Below, piece by piece: positions 8,323 through 16,839 of a DNA stretch of 29,002 bases. The stretch is from Beijerinckiaceae bacterium (GTDB taxonomy: Bacteria; Pseudomonadota; Alphaproteobacteria; Rhizobiales; Beijerinckiaceae). The notes under the pieces were generated by a model, which worked only from the letters and a program-made list of their open reading frames with translations, searched no databases and had not been told where the DNA came from. The stretch spans positions 1 to 29,002 of the forward strand of contig CANCSY010000018.1 in the NCBI GenBank assembly GCA_947380915.1, in the 5' to 3' direction. The translations under genes were made by a program, and so were the position numbers. Within the stretch, counting starts at the first letter, position 1. Each line of letters starts with the position of its first letter.

Positions 8323-9513
8323 GTGGCCCGTAAAAGCTATCTTTTCACCAGTGAATCGGTCTCCGAAGGCCATCCCGACAAGGTTTGCGACCGGATTTCC
8401 GATGAAGTCGTGGACCTCTTCTTCCGGGAAGGCGCCGCCGCTGGCCTCGACCCCTACCAGATCCGCGTCGCCTGCGAGACCCTCGCAACGACCAACCGCG
8501 TCGTCATCGCGGGCGAAGTGCGTGGCCCGCGCATCGAGGAAGACACGATCATCCAGACCGCCCGCAAGGCGATCCGCGACATCGGCTACGAGCAGGAAGG
8601 CTTCCACTGGGAGCATGCCAAGATCGAGGTGCTGCTGCACTCCCAGTCCGCCGACATCGCCCAGGGCGTTGACGCCGCAGGCAACAAGGACGAAGGCGCG
8701 GGCGATCAGGGCATCATGTTCGGCTATGCCTGCCGGGAGACCCCGGAGCTGATGCCAGCCCCCATCCATTACGCCCACAAGATCCTGCGCCTCATCTCCG
8801 AGGCCCGTCATGCGGGCACGGAAAAGGCCCTCGGCCCCGATTCCAAGAGCCAGGTGACCGTGCGCTACGAAGACGGCAAGCCCGTCGGCGTGACCCAGAT
8901 CGTGGTGTCCCACCAGCATCTGATCGAGGACCTGACCTCCGCCCAGGTGCGCGATCTGGTCGAGCCCTATGTCCGCAAGGCCCTGCCCGATGGCTGGATC
9001 AGCAACGATACGGTCTGGCACATCAATCCCACCGGCAAGTTCTACATCGGCGGCCCCGATGGCGATTGCGGCCTCACCGGCCGCAAGATCATCGTGGATA
9101 CCTACGGCGGCGCGGCTCCTCACGGCGGCGGCGCCTTCTCCGGCAAGGATCCCACCAAGGTCGACCGTTCGGCAGCCTATGCGGCGCGCTATCTGGCCAA
9201 GAACGTGGTGGCCGCTGGTCTGGCCGACCGTTGCACCCTGCAGCTCGCCTACGCCATCGGCGTGGCCAAGCCCCTGTCGATCTACGCCGATCTGCACGAC
9301 ACCGGCCACGTGGACACGGACAAGCTCGAGAAGGTGCTCATGGAGGTCATGAACCTCACGCCGCGCGGCATCCGCGAGCATCTGCAGATGAACAAGCCCA
9401 TCTACGCCCGCACTTCATCCTTCGGCCATTTCGGCCGCGAGCCCGATGCGCAGGGCGGCTTCTCCTGGGAGAAGACGGATCTCGCGGCCCAGTTGAAGTC
9501 CCACTTCTCCTGA
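8323..9513 (+). CDS. metK: S-adenosylmethionine synthetase
   Basis: Predicted 396-residue methionine adenosyltransferase making S-adenosylmethionine from ATP and methionine in the cytoplasm. All three domains are present. Visible motifs are G-H-P-D-K (H17, D19) for ATP/Mg2+ binding, the G-A-G-D-Q-G signature (125-130) and the phosphate-binding loop G-G-G-A-F-S-G-K-D (268-276). The start is GTG 8323, with GGAGG (8313-8317) 5 bases upstream. SAM is the cofactor of two neighbours, MiaB and TrmB, so the local grouping is functionally coherent. Transcription probably ends at the strong hairpin just downstream. No damage or unusual length. Confidence 0.97.
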   Translation: MARKSYLFTSESVSEGHPDKVCDRISDEVVDLFFREGAAAGLDPYQIRVACETLATTNRVVIAGEVRGPRIEEDTIIQTARKAIRDIGYEQEGFHWEHAKIEVLLHSQSADIAQGVDAAGNKDEGAGDQGIMFGYACRETPELMPAPIHYAHKILRLISEARHAGTEKALGPDSKSQVTVRYEDGKPVGVTQIVVSHQHLIEDLTSAQVRDLVEPYVRKALPDGWISNDTVWHINPTGKFYIGGPDGDCGLTGRKIIVDTYGGAAPHGGGAFSGKDPTKVDRSAAYAARYLAKNVVAAGLADRCTLQLAYAIGVAKPLSIYADLHDTGHVDTDKLEKVLMEVMNLTPRGIREHLQMNKPIYARTSSFGHFGREPDAQGGFSWEKTDLAAQLKSHFS

Positions 9514-9541
9514 GCCCGGCTCTTAGCTGACAACAACAATC

Positions 9542-9566
9542 GCGCCGGATTCGTCCGGCGCTTTTT
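9542..9566 (+). terminator. Rho-independent terminator after metK
   Basis: A perfect 8-base-pair stem GCGCCGGA (9542-9549) / TCCGGCGC (9554-9561) closes on a TTCG tetraloop and is followed by five T residues (9562-9566). It lies 28 bases past the metK stop and only 12 bases before the trmB start codon, so trmB must depend on read-through or on a promoter inside metK. Confidence 0.9.
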
Positions 9567-9578
9567 ATTGATGGGTCC

Positions 9579-10298
9579 ATGATCGACACCCCCGCTCCCG
9601 GCTTCGAGGATTTCGACACGCGCCCCGGCCTCCATGGCCGTCGCAAGGGCAAGAAGCTGCGCGCCCATCAGAGCGATCTGTGCGAGACCCTGCTGCCGCG
9701 CATCAAGCTGGACATGAGCCAGCCCATCGATCCCGCCGCGCTGTTTCCCCAGCCCATGGCGGATCTGTGGATGGAGATCGGCTTTGGCGGGGGCGAGCAT
9801 CTGGCGGTCGATGCGCGGGACAATCCGCATGTCGGCTTCATCGGTTGCGAGCCCTTTATCAATGGCGTGGCCAAGATGCTCACGGCCATCGAGACCGATA
9901 GCCTGAAAAATGTGCGCCTGCATGCGGGCGACGCCTTCGATGCGCTGCACGCGCTGCCGGCGGGGTGCCTTGGGCGCCTCAATCTCCTCTATCCCGATCC
10001 CTGGCCCAAGCGCCGCCAGCGCAAGCGCCGGTTTGTCTCGGACCATTCGGTGCGCGAGTTCGCGCGCCTGCTGCGCCCGGGCGGCGTGTTCCGCTTCGCC
10101 TCCGATATCGATGACTATACGGGCTGGACCCTGGCCCGCGTGCTGCCCTCGCCCTTCTTCACCTGGAGCGCCGAGCGCGCGCAGGACTGGGTCACGCCAT
10201 GGCCGGGCTTCACCCGCACCCGCTATGAAGAAAAGGCGATCCGCGAGGGACGCACCACGTCCTACCTGACCTTCGTGCGGACTGATATTTTGGTCTGA
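9579..10298 (+). CDS. trmB: tRNA (guanine-N7-)-methyltransferase
   Basis: Predicted 239-residue SAM-dependent methyltransferase forming m7G at position 46 of the tRNA variable loop. The SAM-binding motif I reads E-I-G-F-G-G-G-E at 66-73 and the family signature Y-P-D-P-W-P-K sits at 138-144, followed by the basic stretch K-R-R. The ATG at 9579 has only a weak Shine-Dalgarno and begins 12 bases after the metK terminator. The stop (10296-10298) directly abuts the stop of the convergent downstream gene. In many Hyphomicrobiales trmB also follows metK, which supports orthology; what follows trmB here differs from the rimP-nusA order I would expect (recall). Confidence 0.95.
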   Translation: MIDTPAPGFEDFDTRPGLHGRRKGKKLRAHQSDLCETLLPRIKLDMSQPIDPAALFPQPMADLWMEIGFGGGEHLAVDARDNPHVGFIGCEPFINGVAKMLTAIETDSLKNVRLHAGDAFDALHALPAGCLGRLNLLYPDPWPKRRQRKRRFVSDHSVREFARLLRPGGVFRFASDIDDYTGWTLARVLPSPFFTWSAERAQDWVTPWPGFTRTRYEEKAIREGRTTSYLTFVRTDILV

Positions 10299-11066
10299 TC
10301 AGTCTTCGCTGGCGCTGCGCGCGCCATAGCGATGCAGCGAGGCGCCATGGGCCTTCAACCAGGCCTCCGCGCTGTCGGTGTCTTTCGAGAGCTTGTGGGT
10401 CAGCGCCCAGAATTCGTCGGAATGATTCATATGAACGAGATGGGCCACCTCATGGGCCGCGAGATAATCGAGCACATGGGGCGGCGCCATGATGAGGCGC
10501 CAGGAAAAATTCAATCCGCCTGTGGCCGAGCAAGAGCCCCAGCGACTGGTGGTGTCGCGCAGGGTCACATCGCGCGCCTTCACATCGATCTTCGCGCAAT
10601 AGCGGCGCACGGAGTCTTCCAGACGCTTGCGTGCTTCGCGCTTGAGAAAGTCGCTCACGCGCCGTTGCACATGGCGCGCATCCCCCGCCACGCAGATCGC
10701 CGGGTTGCTGTCTGGCGTCATGCCGAGCCATACGGTTCCGCGCGCGAGCGGTTGATGCAGCACGCGATGGGGAACGCCCTCGAAGGGCACGGTCGCATCG
10801 GGTTCGAAGGGAATGGGTTTGGGCAGGCGGCGCATGCGTGCGCCGATCCAGGCCGCATGACGTTCCGCGAAATCGCGCGCCGCCGTGAGTGATCCGCGCA
10901 CCGGCATTGTGAGCACCACGTCGCGCGTCGCCGAGCGCACGCGAATGGTGAAGCGCGTGGCGCCGGCCACGCGCTTGAGGGCGATCGTGTAGGAGTCGCC
11001 CGCGTGCGAGACGTTGAACTGGACGGGATCGCGCGCTGGCGGCGTCCGTTTGAAGAGACTCAGCAT
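10299..11066 (-). CDS. YgjP-type M48-like zinc metallopeptidase (DUF45)
   Basis: Predicted 255-residue protein of the YgjP/DUF45 family. The zinc motif is H205-E206-V-A-H209 followed by H215 (H-E-x-x-H-x5-H), and upstream lies the family block R-W-G-S-C-S (175-180) and N-F-S-W-R-L. These residues define a probable metal-dependent hydrolase with a zincin-like active site. No signal peptide or membrane segment is apparent, so it is likely cytoplasmic. Its physiological substrate is unknown. It converges on trmB with abutting stop codons and starts 60 bases after the phaZ stop, so it may be read from the phaZ promoter. The start has no clear Shine-Dalgarno. Confidence 0.88.
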   Translation of the reverse strand: MLSLFKRTPPARDPVQFNVSHAGDSYTIALKRVAGATRFTIRVRSATRDVVLTMPVRGSLTAARDFAERHAAWIGARMRRLPKPIPFEPDATVPFEGVPHRVLHQPLARGTVWLGMTPDSNPAICVAGDARHVQRRVSDFLKREARKRLEDSVRRYCAKIDVKARDVTLRDTTSRWGSCSATGGLNFSWRLIMAPPHVLDYLAAHEVAHLVHMNHSDEFWALTHKLSKDTDSAEAWLKAHGASLHRYGARSASED

Positions 11067-11126
11067 GGCGCCAAACTAGGAGCCTTCGCGCTGAGTCGCC
11101 AGTGCAGACAAGCTACACTCGTCAAC

Positions 11127-12419
11127 TCATGCGCTGGTCGCCAGTCTTACGACCGTGTTTTTGCGCTTGCCCGATTGCGCGTCGATGGATTCAATGAATC
11201 GGCCGATGCGTGGCGCGATCTCGGAACGGAAGCGCGAGCCGTTGAAGACGCCATAATGACCTACGCCCATCTGCAGATAATGTTGCTTGCGGGATTCGGG
11301 GATGTTCACGCAAAGGTCATGGGCCGCATGGGTCTGGCCGACGCCTGATATATCGTCTTTTTCACCCTCGACGGTCATGAGCCCGCAGCGGGTGATCGCC
11401 TTGAGATCGATCAGTTCGTCGCGATGTTTCATCTTCCCCTTGGGTAGGGCGTGATCGACGAAAACAGCGTCGATGGTTTGCAGATAATAGGCGGCGTCGA
11501 GATCCATGACGGCCATGTATTCATCATAGAAATCGCGATGCTTTTCAGCGGAATCGCCATCGCCATCGACGAGATGATTGAACATGTCGAGATGGGCGTT
11601 CACATGCCGATCCATATTCATCGCCATGAATCCCGACAGCTGCAGGAAGCCCGGATAGACCTGCCGCCCCACGCCCGGATAGGGGAAGGGAACGGTGTGG
11701 ATGCAGTTCTGCTTGAACCAGGCCGAGCCGCGCTTTTGCGCCATCTTGTTGACGGCGGTGGGACTGCGGCGCGTGTCGATGGGCCCGCCCATGAGGGTCA
11801 TGGATGCGGGGCTCATGGGGTCCCTGCGCCCTTCCATGATGGCGGCGGCGGCGATGAGGGGCACCGATGGCTGGCATACGCCCAGCGTATGGAGACCCGC
11901 GCCCGGCGCATCCGCACCAAGGAACTGCATGATCTCGATGAGATAATCGATGTAATCGTCGAGGTTGAAGGGACCCGCCGCCAGCGGCGCCAGACGGGCG
12001 TCGGTCCAGTCGGTGATATAGACGTCGAAATGGGGCAGAAAGGCCTCCACCGTGCCGCGCAACAGCGTGGCGTAGTGGCCCGACAGGGGCGCCACGATCA
12101 ACAGGCGCGGATCCTGGCGATTGGTCAGGCGCTTGAAATGGATGACTCGGCAGAAGGGCTTCAGCCAGACGATCTCTTCCACGATGTCGACGGGCACGCC
12201 GTCGATCTTCGTCTGGGGCAGGTCGAAGCTTGGCTTGCCATAGCGGCGCGTGAGCCGCTCGAACAGTTCGGCCGATGCCGCCATGTTGCGGCCCCAGACC
12301 GTATGGGTGAGGGGATTGAGCGGGTTCTTCAGGAAGTAGCGCGCGGCGTCCGACATGGCGCGCGCCGGCGCCACCGCAAGGTGAGCCATTTCGTAGAATT
12401 GGTAGGGCATACGGTTCAT
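11127..12419 (-). CDS. phaZ: Intracellular polyhydroxybutyrate depolymerase
   Basis: Predicted 430-residue intracellular PHB depolymerase, acting at the surface of storage granules to mobilise polymer as hydroxybutyrate units. It has an alpha/beta-hydrolase core with the lipase-box-like G-V-C-Q-P, placing the nucleophile at C182; cysteine instead of serine is typical of this intracellular class. The N-terminal Y-Q-F-Y-E-M and the P-L-S-G-H-Y segment (111-116) are also characteristic. There is no signal peptide, as expected. It is transcribed divergently from regB across a 136-base region holding a GTGA-N6-TCAC palindrome 25 bases before the phaZ start. Length is in the family range. Confidence 0.93.
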   Translation of the reverse strand: MNRMPYQFYEMAHLAVAPARAMSDAARYFLKNPLNPLTHTVWGRNMAASAELFERLTRRYGKPSFDLPQTKIDGVPVDIVEEIVWLKPFCRVIHFKRLTNRQDPRLLIVAPLSGHYATLLRGTVEAFLPHFDVYITDWTDARLAPLAAGPFNLDDYIDYLIEIMQFLGADAPGAGLHTLGVCQPSVPLIAAAAIMEGRRDPMSPASMTLMGGPIDTRRSPTAVNKMAQKRGSAWFKQNCIHTVPFPYPGVGRQVYPGFLQLSGFMAMNMDRHVNAHLDMFNHLVDGDGDSAEKHRDFYDEYMAVMDLDAAYYLQTIDAVFVDHALPKGKMKHRDELIDLKAITRCGLMTVEGEKDDISGVGQTHAAHDLCVNIPESRKQHYLQMGVGHYGVFNGSRFRSEIAPRIGRFIESIDAQSGKRKNTVVRLATSA

Positions 12420-12443
12420 GCGATCACCGGGTTTCGGGGGCGG

Positions 12444-12457
12444 GTGAGCCTAATCAC
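12444..12457. promoter_or_regulatory. GTGA-N6-TCAC palindrome (CRP/FNR-family-like site)
   Basis: GTGA (12444-12447) and TCAC (12454-12457) form an inverted repeat with a 6-base spacer, the geometry of CRP/FNR-family operators. It lies in the phaZ-regB divergent region, 25 bases upstream of the phaZ start codon and about 100 bases before regB. A short motif of this kind can arise by chance. Confidence 0.3.
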
Positions 12458-12555
12458 GCAATCGTTATTCTTCTTGCAACATAGTCGGCGCCTTGAATCA
12501 ATCTTTCTCTTGGCCCATCACAGGTCAGCTGTACTGAACTTAAGTCTGTGGTCGG

Positions 12556-13890
12556 ATGCAATTATCGTCGGATGTGGATCTTGCGGACGTGGATCTGGGC
12601 CGCCACGCGCGGCGCCTGCGCCTCGACACGCTCGTGCGGCTGCGCTGGCTGGCCATCGCGGGCCAATCTGTGGCGGTCCTTACAACCTCCTTCCTGCTGG
12701 GCTTTGATCTGCCGATCATCCTTTGTTTTCTGGTCATTGCGGCCTCCGCCGGCCTGAATGTCGGATTGCGGCTTAAGTTCCCTCTCAGCCAGCGGTTGCG
12801 CGATCCCCCGGCCTTTGCGCTGCTGGCCTATGATATTCTGCAGTTGTCGGGCCTTCTCTATTTCACCGGGGGCCTCTCCAACCCCTTCGCCAGCCTGTTT
12901 CTGGCGCCGATCATGATCTCGGCCATGTCGCTGGCCTGGCAGGGCACCCTCTGGCTTGTGGTGCTGATGGTGGGGGCGGCGACCCTTCTGGCCTTTCAGC
13001 ACTTTCCCCTGCCCTGGCATGCCGGGCAGCCGCTGGATTTGCCGTTTCTCTATGTGTCCGGCATCTGGATGGCGTTGGTGCTGGGCGCGGGCTTTATCGC
13101 GGTCTACGCCTCGCGGGTTTCGGAGGAGGCGCGGCAATTGTCCGACGCGCTCGCCGCCACCGAGCTGGTGCTGGCGCGCGAGCAGCACCTGACCCAGCTC
13201 GATGGCCTGGCCGCCGCCGCCGCCCATGAGCTTGGCACGCCGCTGGCCACCATCACCCTGGTCGTCAAGGAACTGGGCAAGATCGTGAAGCCCGGCGACG
13301 CCATGGCCGAAGATATCGGCCTGCTCGCCCAGGAGGTCGCCCGCTGCCGCACCATCCTGTCCAAGATCGCCTCCCTCGGCAATGAGGGCCCGGGCATGCT
13401 GGACGAGCTGACCATCCTGCATCTGGTGGAAGATGTGGTGGGCCCGCAAAGGGACTTCGGCATGGTGCTCAGCATTTCCAGCGACGGCAAGGGACCCGAG
13501 CCCGTGTGCCGCCGAAACCCCGGCATGCTCTATGGTCTGGGCAATCTGGTCGAGAACGCCATCGATTTCGCCATGTCCGAAGTGCGCATCAGCCTGCGCT
13601 GGTCGGAAGCCTTTGTGACGATTGGCATAGCTGATGATGGTCCAGGCTTCTCGCCAGACGTACTTGAAAGGCTGGGGGAGCCTTACATCACCTCCCGCGG
13701 CCTGCGGCGGGCGAAGGTGGAGGAGGGGTCGGGCCTTGGTCTGGGCCTCTTCATCGCCAAGACCCTGCTGGAACGTTCCGGCGCTTCCGTAACGACCGGC
13801 AACGCGCCTGCGCCCGAACATGGGGCGAGGGTGGAAGTCACCTGGCCACGCGCCTCTTTCGAACGCAAGCCGCGTAAGGTAGAGCTATAG
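12556..13890 (+). CDS. regB: Redox-responsive sensor histidine kinase RegB (ActS/PrrB)
   Basis: Predicted 444-residue membrane sensor kinase of the RegB/PrrB/ActS type, which senses quinone-pool redox state and phosphorylates RegA. The N-terminal 185 residues are hydrophobic, consistent with six helices. The ubiquinone-binding heptapeptide G-G-L-S-N-P-F is intact at 105-111. The H-box A-A-A-H-E-L-G-T-P-L places the phosphorylated residue at H224. The redox-active cysteine expected near 265 is present as C264 in A-R-C-R. The C-terminal ATPase domain has N-box, D-D-G-P-G-F and G-L-G-L-G-L motifs. Start ATG 12556 has a weak Shine-Dalgarno. Its TAG stop forms the first base of a palindromic element preceding regA. 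Confidence 0.95.
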   Translation: MQLSSDVDLADVDLGRHARRLRLDTLVRLRWLAIAGQSVAVLTTSFLLGFDLPIILCFLVIAASAGLNVGLRLKFPLSQRLRDPPAFALLAYDILQLSGLLYFTGGLSNPFASLFLAPIMISAMSLAWQGTLWLVVLMVGAATLLAFQHFPLPWHAGQPLDLPFLYVSGIWMALVLGAGFIAVYASRVSEEARQLSDALAATELVLAREQHLTQLDGLAAAAAHELGTPLATITLVVKELGKIVKPGDAMAEDIGLLAQEVARCRTILSKIASLGNEGPGMLDELTILHLVEDVVGPQRDFGMVLSISSDGKGPEPVCRRNPGMLYGLGNLVENAIDFAMSEVRISLRWSEAFVTIGIADDGPGFSPDVLERLGEPYITSRGLRRAKVEEGSGLGLGLFIAKTLLERSGASVTTGNAPAPEHGARVEVTWPRASFERKPRKVEL

Positions 13891-13987
13891 CGTTTTCAAG
13901 CGAAGCGGACACCGGTTCGCGTCAAGAAAACGCGTAAAAACAAAAATCTGGAACCCCTTCCTTTCAGTATGAAGGGAAGGGGTCCAG
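13890..13987. repeat. Composite two-hairpin palindromic element (REP-like)
   Basis: Two hairpins lie back to back. The first is nested: GCGTTTTC (13890-13897) pairs with GAAAACGC (13926-13933), and inside it GCGAA (13900-13904) pairs with TTCGC (13916-13920) around an 11-base loop. An A-rich stretch follows. The second stem runs 13948-13966 with 13970-13987 (CTGGA, one bulged A, CCCCTTCC, a T-G wobble, TTCA) around a tiny loop. The first hairpin matches my recollection of a dispersed intergenic repeat common in Hyphomicrobiales genomes; only one copy is in this window, so repetitiveness is not shown here. Confidence 0.75.
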
Positions 13988-14023
13988 CTTGAGCGCGCCC
14001 ATGGATTCGTTTGTGAGGACGGC

Positions 14024-14629
14024 ATGAAAAGTTCAGCTCCGCCAATCGACCCGCTCGCCGGCATGGCCAGCCAGGACGCCGGAGCTTTGGGTCTGGCCAT
14101 GGGCGACGACCGCAGCCTGCTGGTCGTTGATGATGACAAGCCCTTCCTCACCCGCCTCAGCCGGGCCATGGAGGCGCGGGGCTTCACGGTGGTGAGCGCC
14201 GGGTCAGTGGCCGAGGGCCTGGCCGCCATCGCGGTCCAGCCGCCCGCCTTCGCCATCATCGACATGCGCCTGCAGGATGGCAACGGCCTCGATGTGATCT
14301 CCCAATTGAAGGCGCGGCGGCCCGAGGCGCGCGGCATCATCCTCACGGGCTATGGCAATATCGTCACGGCCGTGACGGCGGTGAAGCTGGGCGCTTTCGA
14401 TTATCTCGCCAAGCCCGCCGACGCCGATGAAATCTATCATGCGCTCATGGCGACCCGGCACGACAAGGCGGAACTGCCGGAAAATCCCATGTCGGCGGAC
14501 CGGGTCCGCTGGGAGCATATCCAGCGCATCTATGAACTGTGCGACCGCAATGTCTCGGAGACCGCGCGCCGCCTCAACATGCACCGCCGCACGTTGCAAA
14601 GAATTTTGGCCAAACGCGCGCCGCGCTAA
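14024..14629 (+). CDS. regA: Redox response regulator RegA (ActR/PrrA)
   Basis: Predicted 201-residue response regulator partnered with RegB. The receiver domain has the acidic pocket D36-D38, phospho-acceptor D80 (I-I-D-M-R-L), T108 and K130. After a linker, a Fis-type helix-turn-helix closes the protein (about 160-201, with E-T-A-R-R-L-N-M-H-R-R-T-L-Q-R). Orthologues globally control respiration, carbon and nitrogen fixation and, in photosynthetic species, photosynthesis genes. The start ATG 14024 has GAGGA (14015-14019) close upstream and gives about 30 residues before the receiver domain, somewhat longer than I recall for RegA. It is 133 bases from regB, mostly occupied by the palindromic element. 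Its stop overlaps the convergent mmcB stop. Confidence 0.95.
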   Translation: MKSSAPPIDPLAGMASQDAGALGLAMGDDRSLLVVDDDKPFLTRLSRAMEARGFTVVSAGSVAEGLAAIAVQPPAFAIIDMRLQDGNGLDVISQLKARRPEARGIILTGYGNIVTAVTAVKLGAFDYLAKPADADEIYHALMATRHDKAELPENPMSADRVRWEHIQRIYELCDRNVSETARRLNMHRRTLQRILAKRAPR

Positions 14630-15090
14630 TCCCTCTCGGGGTCGGCCAGATCATGCAGCCGGTCCGCGCCCGTCTGGGCGAAGCGCAGCAGCATGGTGCG
14701 CCTTGTGGCGGGGGCGAGGCGGTGCTCGGGGGCCTCGCGCAGCACCATGGCCCCATAGGCGTCGGCCACGATGAGGCCGGCGTCCAGCGGTAGCAGTTCC
14801 TGCGGCATGTCCTGAGGGATCGCGAAATAAAGCCGGTCGCAATGGGCGCGATAGTCCGGCCATTTCTGATCTGCGCGAAAATCCGCCACGCAGGATTTGA
14901 TCTCGATGATATGGATCGAGGACTCTCCGCTCACCGCCACCAGATCGGCGCGCCGTCCGCTGGGCAGCGCCATTTCGGGCAGGGTGGAATAGCCCAGGGA
15001 GCGCAGCAGCCGCCGCACCCCCCGCGCGACCGCCAGAGCGGTCGGCGACTGGCGGCCATCGGCCTTCAGCTCAGCCTCTGGCGCGCGCAT
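14626..15090 (-). CDS. mmcB: MmcB-family DNA repair protein
   Basis: Predicted 154-residue protein of the MmcB family, named for mitomycin-C sensitivity in Caulobacter and thought to act in damage repair. The pattern D49 (R-A-D-L-V) ... E63-I-K65 followed by A-D-F-R-A-D-Q-K-W-P-D-Y fits a PD-(D/E)xK nuclease-like fold; catalysis is an inference. The ATG lies inside the end of the upstream GMC oxidoreductase gene (20-base overlap), so the two are probably one transcript. The stop overlaps the regA stop on the other strand. The regA-mmcB neighbourhood recurs in Hyphomicrobiales as I recall. Confidence 0.88.
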   Translation of the reverse strand: MRAPEAELKADGRQSPTALAVARGVRRLLRSLGYSTLPEMALPSGRRADLVAVSGESSIHIIEIKSCVADFRADQKWPDYRAHCDRLYFAIPQDMPQELLPLDAGLIVADAYGAMVLREAPEHRLAPATRRTMLLRFAQTGADRLHDLADPERD

Positions 15091-16699
15091 CGGCCAGGAT
15101 CATCTGCGCGGCCTTTTCCGCGATCATCATGGTGGGGGAATTGGTGTTGCCGGAGGTGATGCGCGGCATGACCGAGGCGTCGGCGATGCGCAGGCCCGCG
15201 ATACCCCGCACCTGCAACCGCTCGTTCACCACGGCCATGGGATCGTCATCCACGCCCATCTTCGCCGTGCCCACGGGATGGAAGATGGTGGTGCCCAGAT
15301 CCCCCGCCGCGCGCAAGAGATCCTCGTCCGAGGTCACATGCATGCCGGGTCGGAACTCCTCCGGCGCGAAGGGCGCCAGCGCCCGGGCCTCGCAGAGCCT
15401 GCGGGCGACCTTCAGCGCATCGACCGCCACCCGCTGGTCCTCATCCGCCGAGAGGTAGTTGGGCTGGATGGCGGGATGCTCCCTTGCGTCCGGCGAAGTC
15501 GCATGGATCGAGCCCCGGCTCGCCGGGCGCAGATTGCAGACGCTGAGCGTGATCGCGCCGAAGCTGTGCATGGGCTCGCCGAACTTGTCGAGGGAGAGGG
15601 GCTGGATGTGGAATTGCAGATTGGCCGTGGCGTAGTCGGGGCTCGAACGGGTGAAGAGGCCGAGCTGCGAGGGCGCCATGGTGAGGGGTCCGCGCCGGAA
15701 CAGGGCGTAGTCGATCCCCATCTTCATGCGCTTGAGCAGGGATTGATATTCCACATTCATGGTGCGGGTGTTGGAGACCTTGTATATCGGGCGGATCTGC
15801 AGATGGTCCTGCAAATTCTCGCCCACGCCGGGCAAATGCTGCGCAACATCGACGCCCAGCTTCGACAGGCGTTCGCCATCGCCGATGCCTGAGAGCTCCA
15901 GCAATTGGGGCGTGCCCACCGCGCCTGCGCTCAGGATCACCTCGCCCGTGCAGCGGGCTTCCCGGCGGTCCCCATGCTGCGTGTAGACCACGCCCACCGC
16001 ACGGCCCTCCTCGATGATCAACCGCTCCACATGGACGCCGATCTCGATGCTCAGATTGTCCCGCTCCAGGATGGGATGCAGAAAGCCCCGCGCCGCGCTC
16101 CAGCGCCGTCCGCGTTTCTGGTTGAGCTGGAAATAGGAGGCGCCCTCGTTGTCGCCGGTGTTGAAATCCTCGACCCTCGGGATGCCGATTTCGCCCGCCG
16201 CATCGCGCACCGCGTCGAGAATGGGCCAGCGCATGCGTGGCTCCTCGATGCGCCATTCGCCGCCCGCCCCATGCAGGGCGCTGGCGCCGCCGAAATGATC
16301 CTCATGGCTCTTGAAGAGCGGCAGCACATCCTCCCAGCCCCAACCCCCAAGGCCGAGCTGGCGCCAGCCGTCGTAATCGGCGGCCTGGCCGCGCATGTAG
16401 ATCATGGCGTTGATGGCCGAGCAGCCGCCCACCACCCGCCCGCGGGGATAGGCCAGCGCCCGCCCGTTGAGGCCCGCCTCGCCTTGCGTCCTGAACATCC
16501 AGTCCGCCCGGGGATTGCCGATGGCGAAGAGATAGCCCACGGGAATGTGGAACCAGATCCAGTCGTCCTTGCCACCGGCCTCCAGCACCAGGACGCGGTT
16601 GCGGGAATCCGCCGTGAGGCGATTGGTGAGCACGCAGCCCGCCGACCCCGCGCCGATCACGATATAGTCGAAGCTTCGGGCCGAGGCGTCGTAGGGCAT
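15071..16699 (-). CDS. GMC-family FAD-dependent oxidoreductase (choline/alcohol dehydrogenase-like)
   Basis: Predicted 542-residue flavoprotein of the glucose-methanol-choline family. The ADP-binding beta-alpha-beta motif G-A-G-S-A-G is at residues 16-21, following D-Y-I-V-I. The C-terminal active-site region has H-P-V-G-T-A-K-M-G (H474) and G-N-T-N-S-P (517-522), the usual His/Asn pair of the family. BetA-type choline dehydrogenases and alcohol dehydrogenases share this build, and no betaine-aldehyde dehydrogenase or bet regulator is adjacent, so the substrate is left open. No signal peptide. It overlaps mmcB and is divergent from the aminotransferase, with a 140-base gap. No strong Shine-Dalgarno precedes the ATG. 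Confidence 0.9.
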   Translation of the reverse strand: MPYDASARSFDYIVIGAGSAGCVLTNRLTADSRNRVLVLEAGGKDDWIWFHIPVGYLFAIGNPRADWMFRTQGEAGLNGRALAYPRGRVVGGCSAINAMIYMRGQAADYDGWRQLGLGGWGWEDVLPLFKSHEDHFGGASALHGAGGEWRIEEPRMRWPILDAVRDAAGEIGIPRVEDFNTGDNEGASYFQLNQKRGRRWSAARGFLHPILERDNLSIEIGVHVERLIIEEGRAVGVVYTQHGDRREARCTGEVILSAGAVGTPQLLELSGIGDGERLSKLGVDVAQHLPGVGENLQDHLQIRPIYKVSNTRTMNVEYQSLLKRMKMGIDYALFRRGPLTMAPSQLGLFTRSSPDYATANLQFHIQPLSLDKFGEPMHSFGAITLSVCNLRPASRGSIHATSPDAREHPAIQPNYLSADEDQRVAVDALKVARRLCEARALAPFAPEEFRPGMHVTSDEDLLRAAGDLGTTIFHPVGTAKMGVDDDPMAVVNERLQVRGIAGLRIADASVMPRITSGNTNSPTMMIAEKAAQMILADARARG

Positions 16700-16839
16700 G
16701 GGGCGGGTCCAGATGGCGGGAACGCTCCCCTTTTACCGTCATCCACGCCCCTGCGCCAAGCACGCGCTTGCGAGGCGACATGGGCCTTTCGTCTTGCTAG
16801 TCTGGGCGGTGAGCCGTCGCATCCTCCCAGGCGCAACCC

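Noticed and set aside
15071..16699. Naming the GMC oxidoreductase betA (choline dehydrogenase)
   Set aside because: No betB, betI or choline transporter gene is adjacent, and the family is too broad to fix the substrate from motifs.
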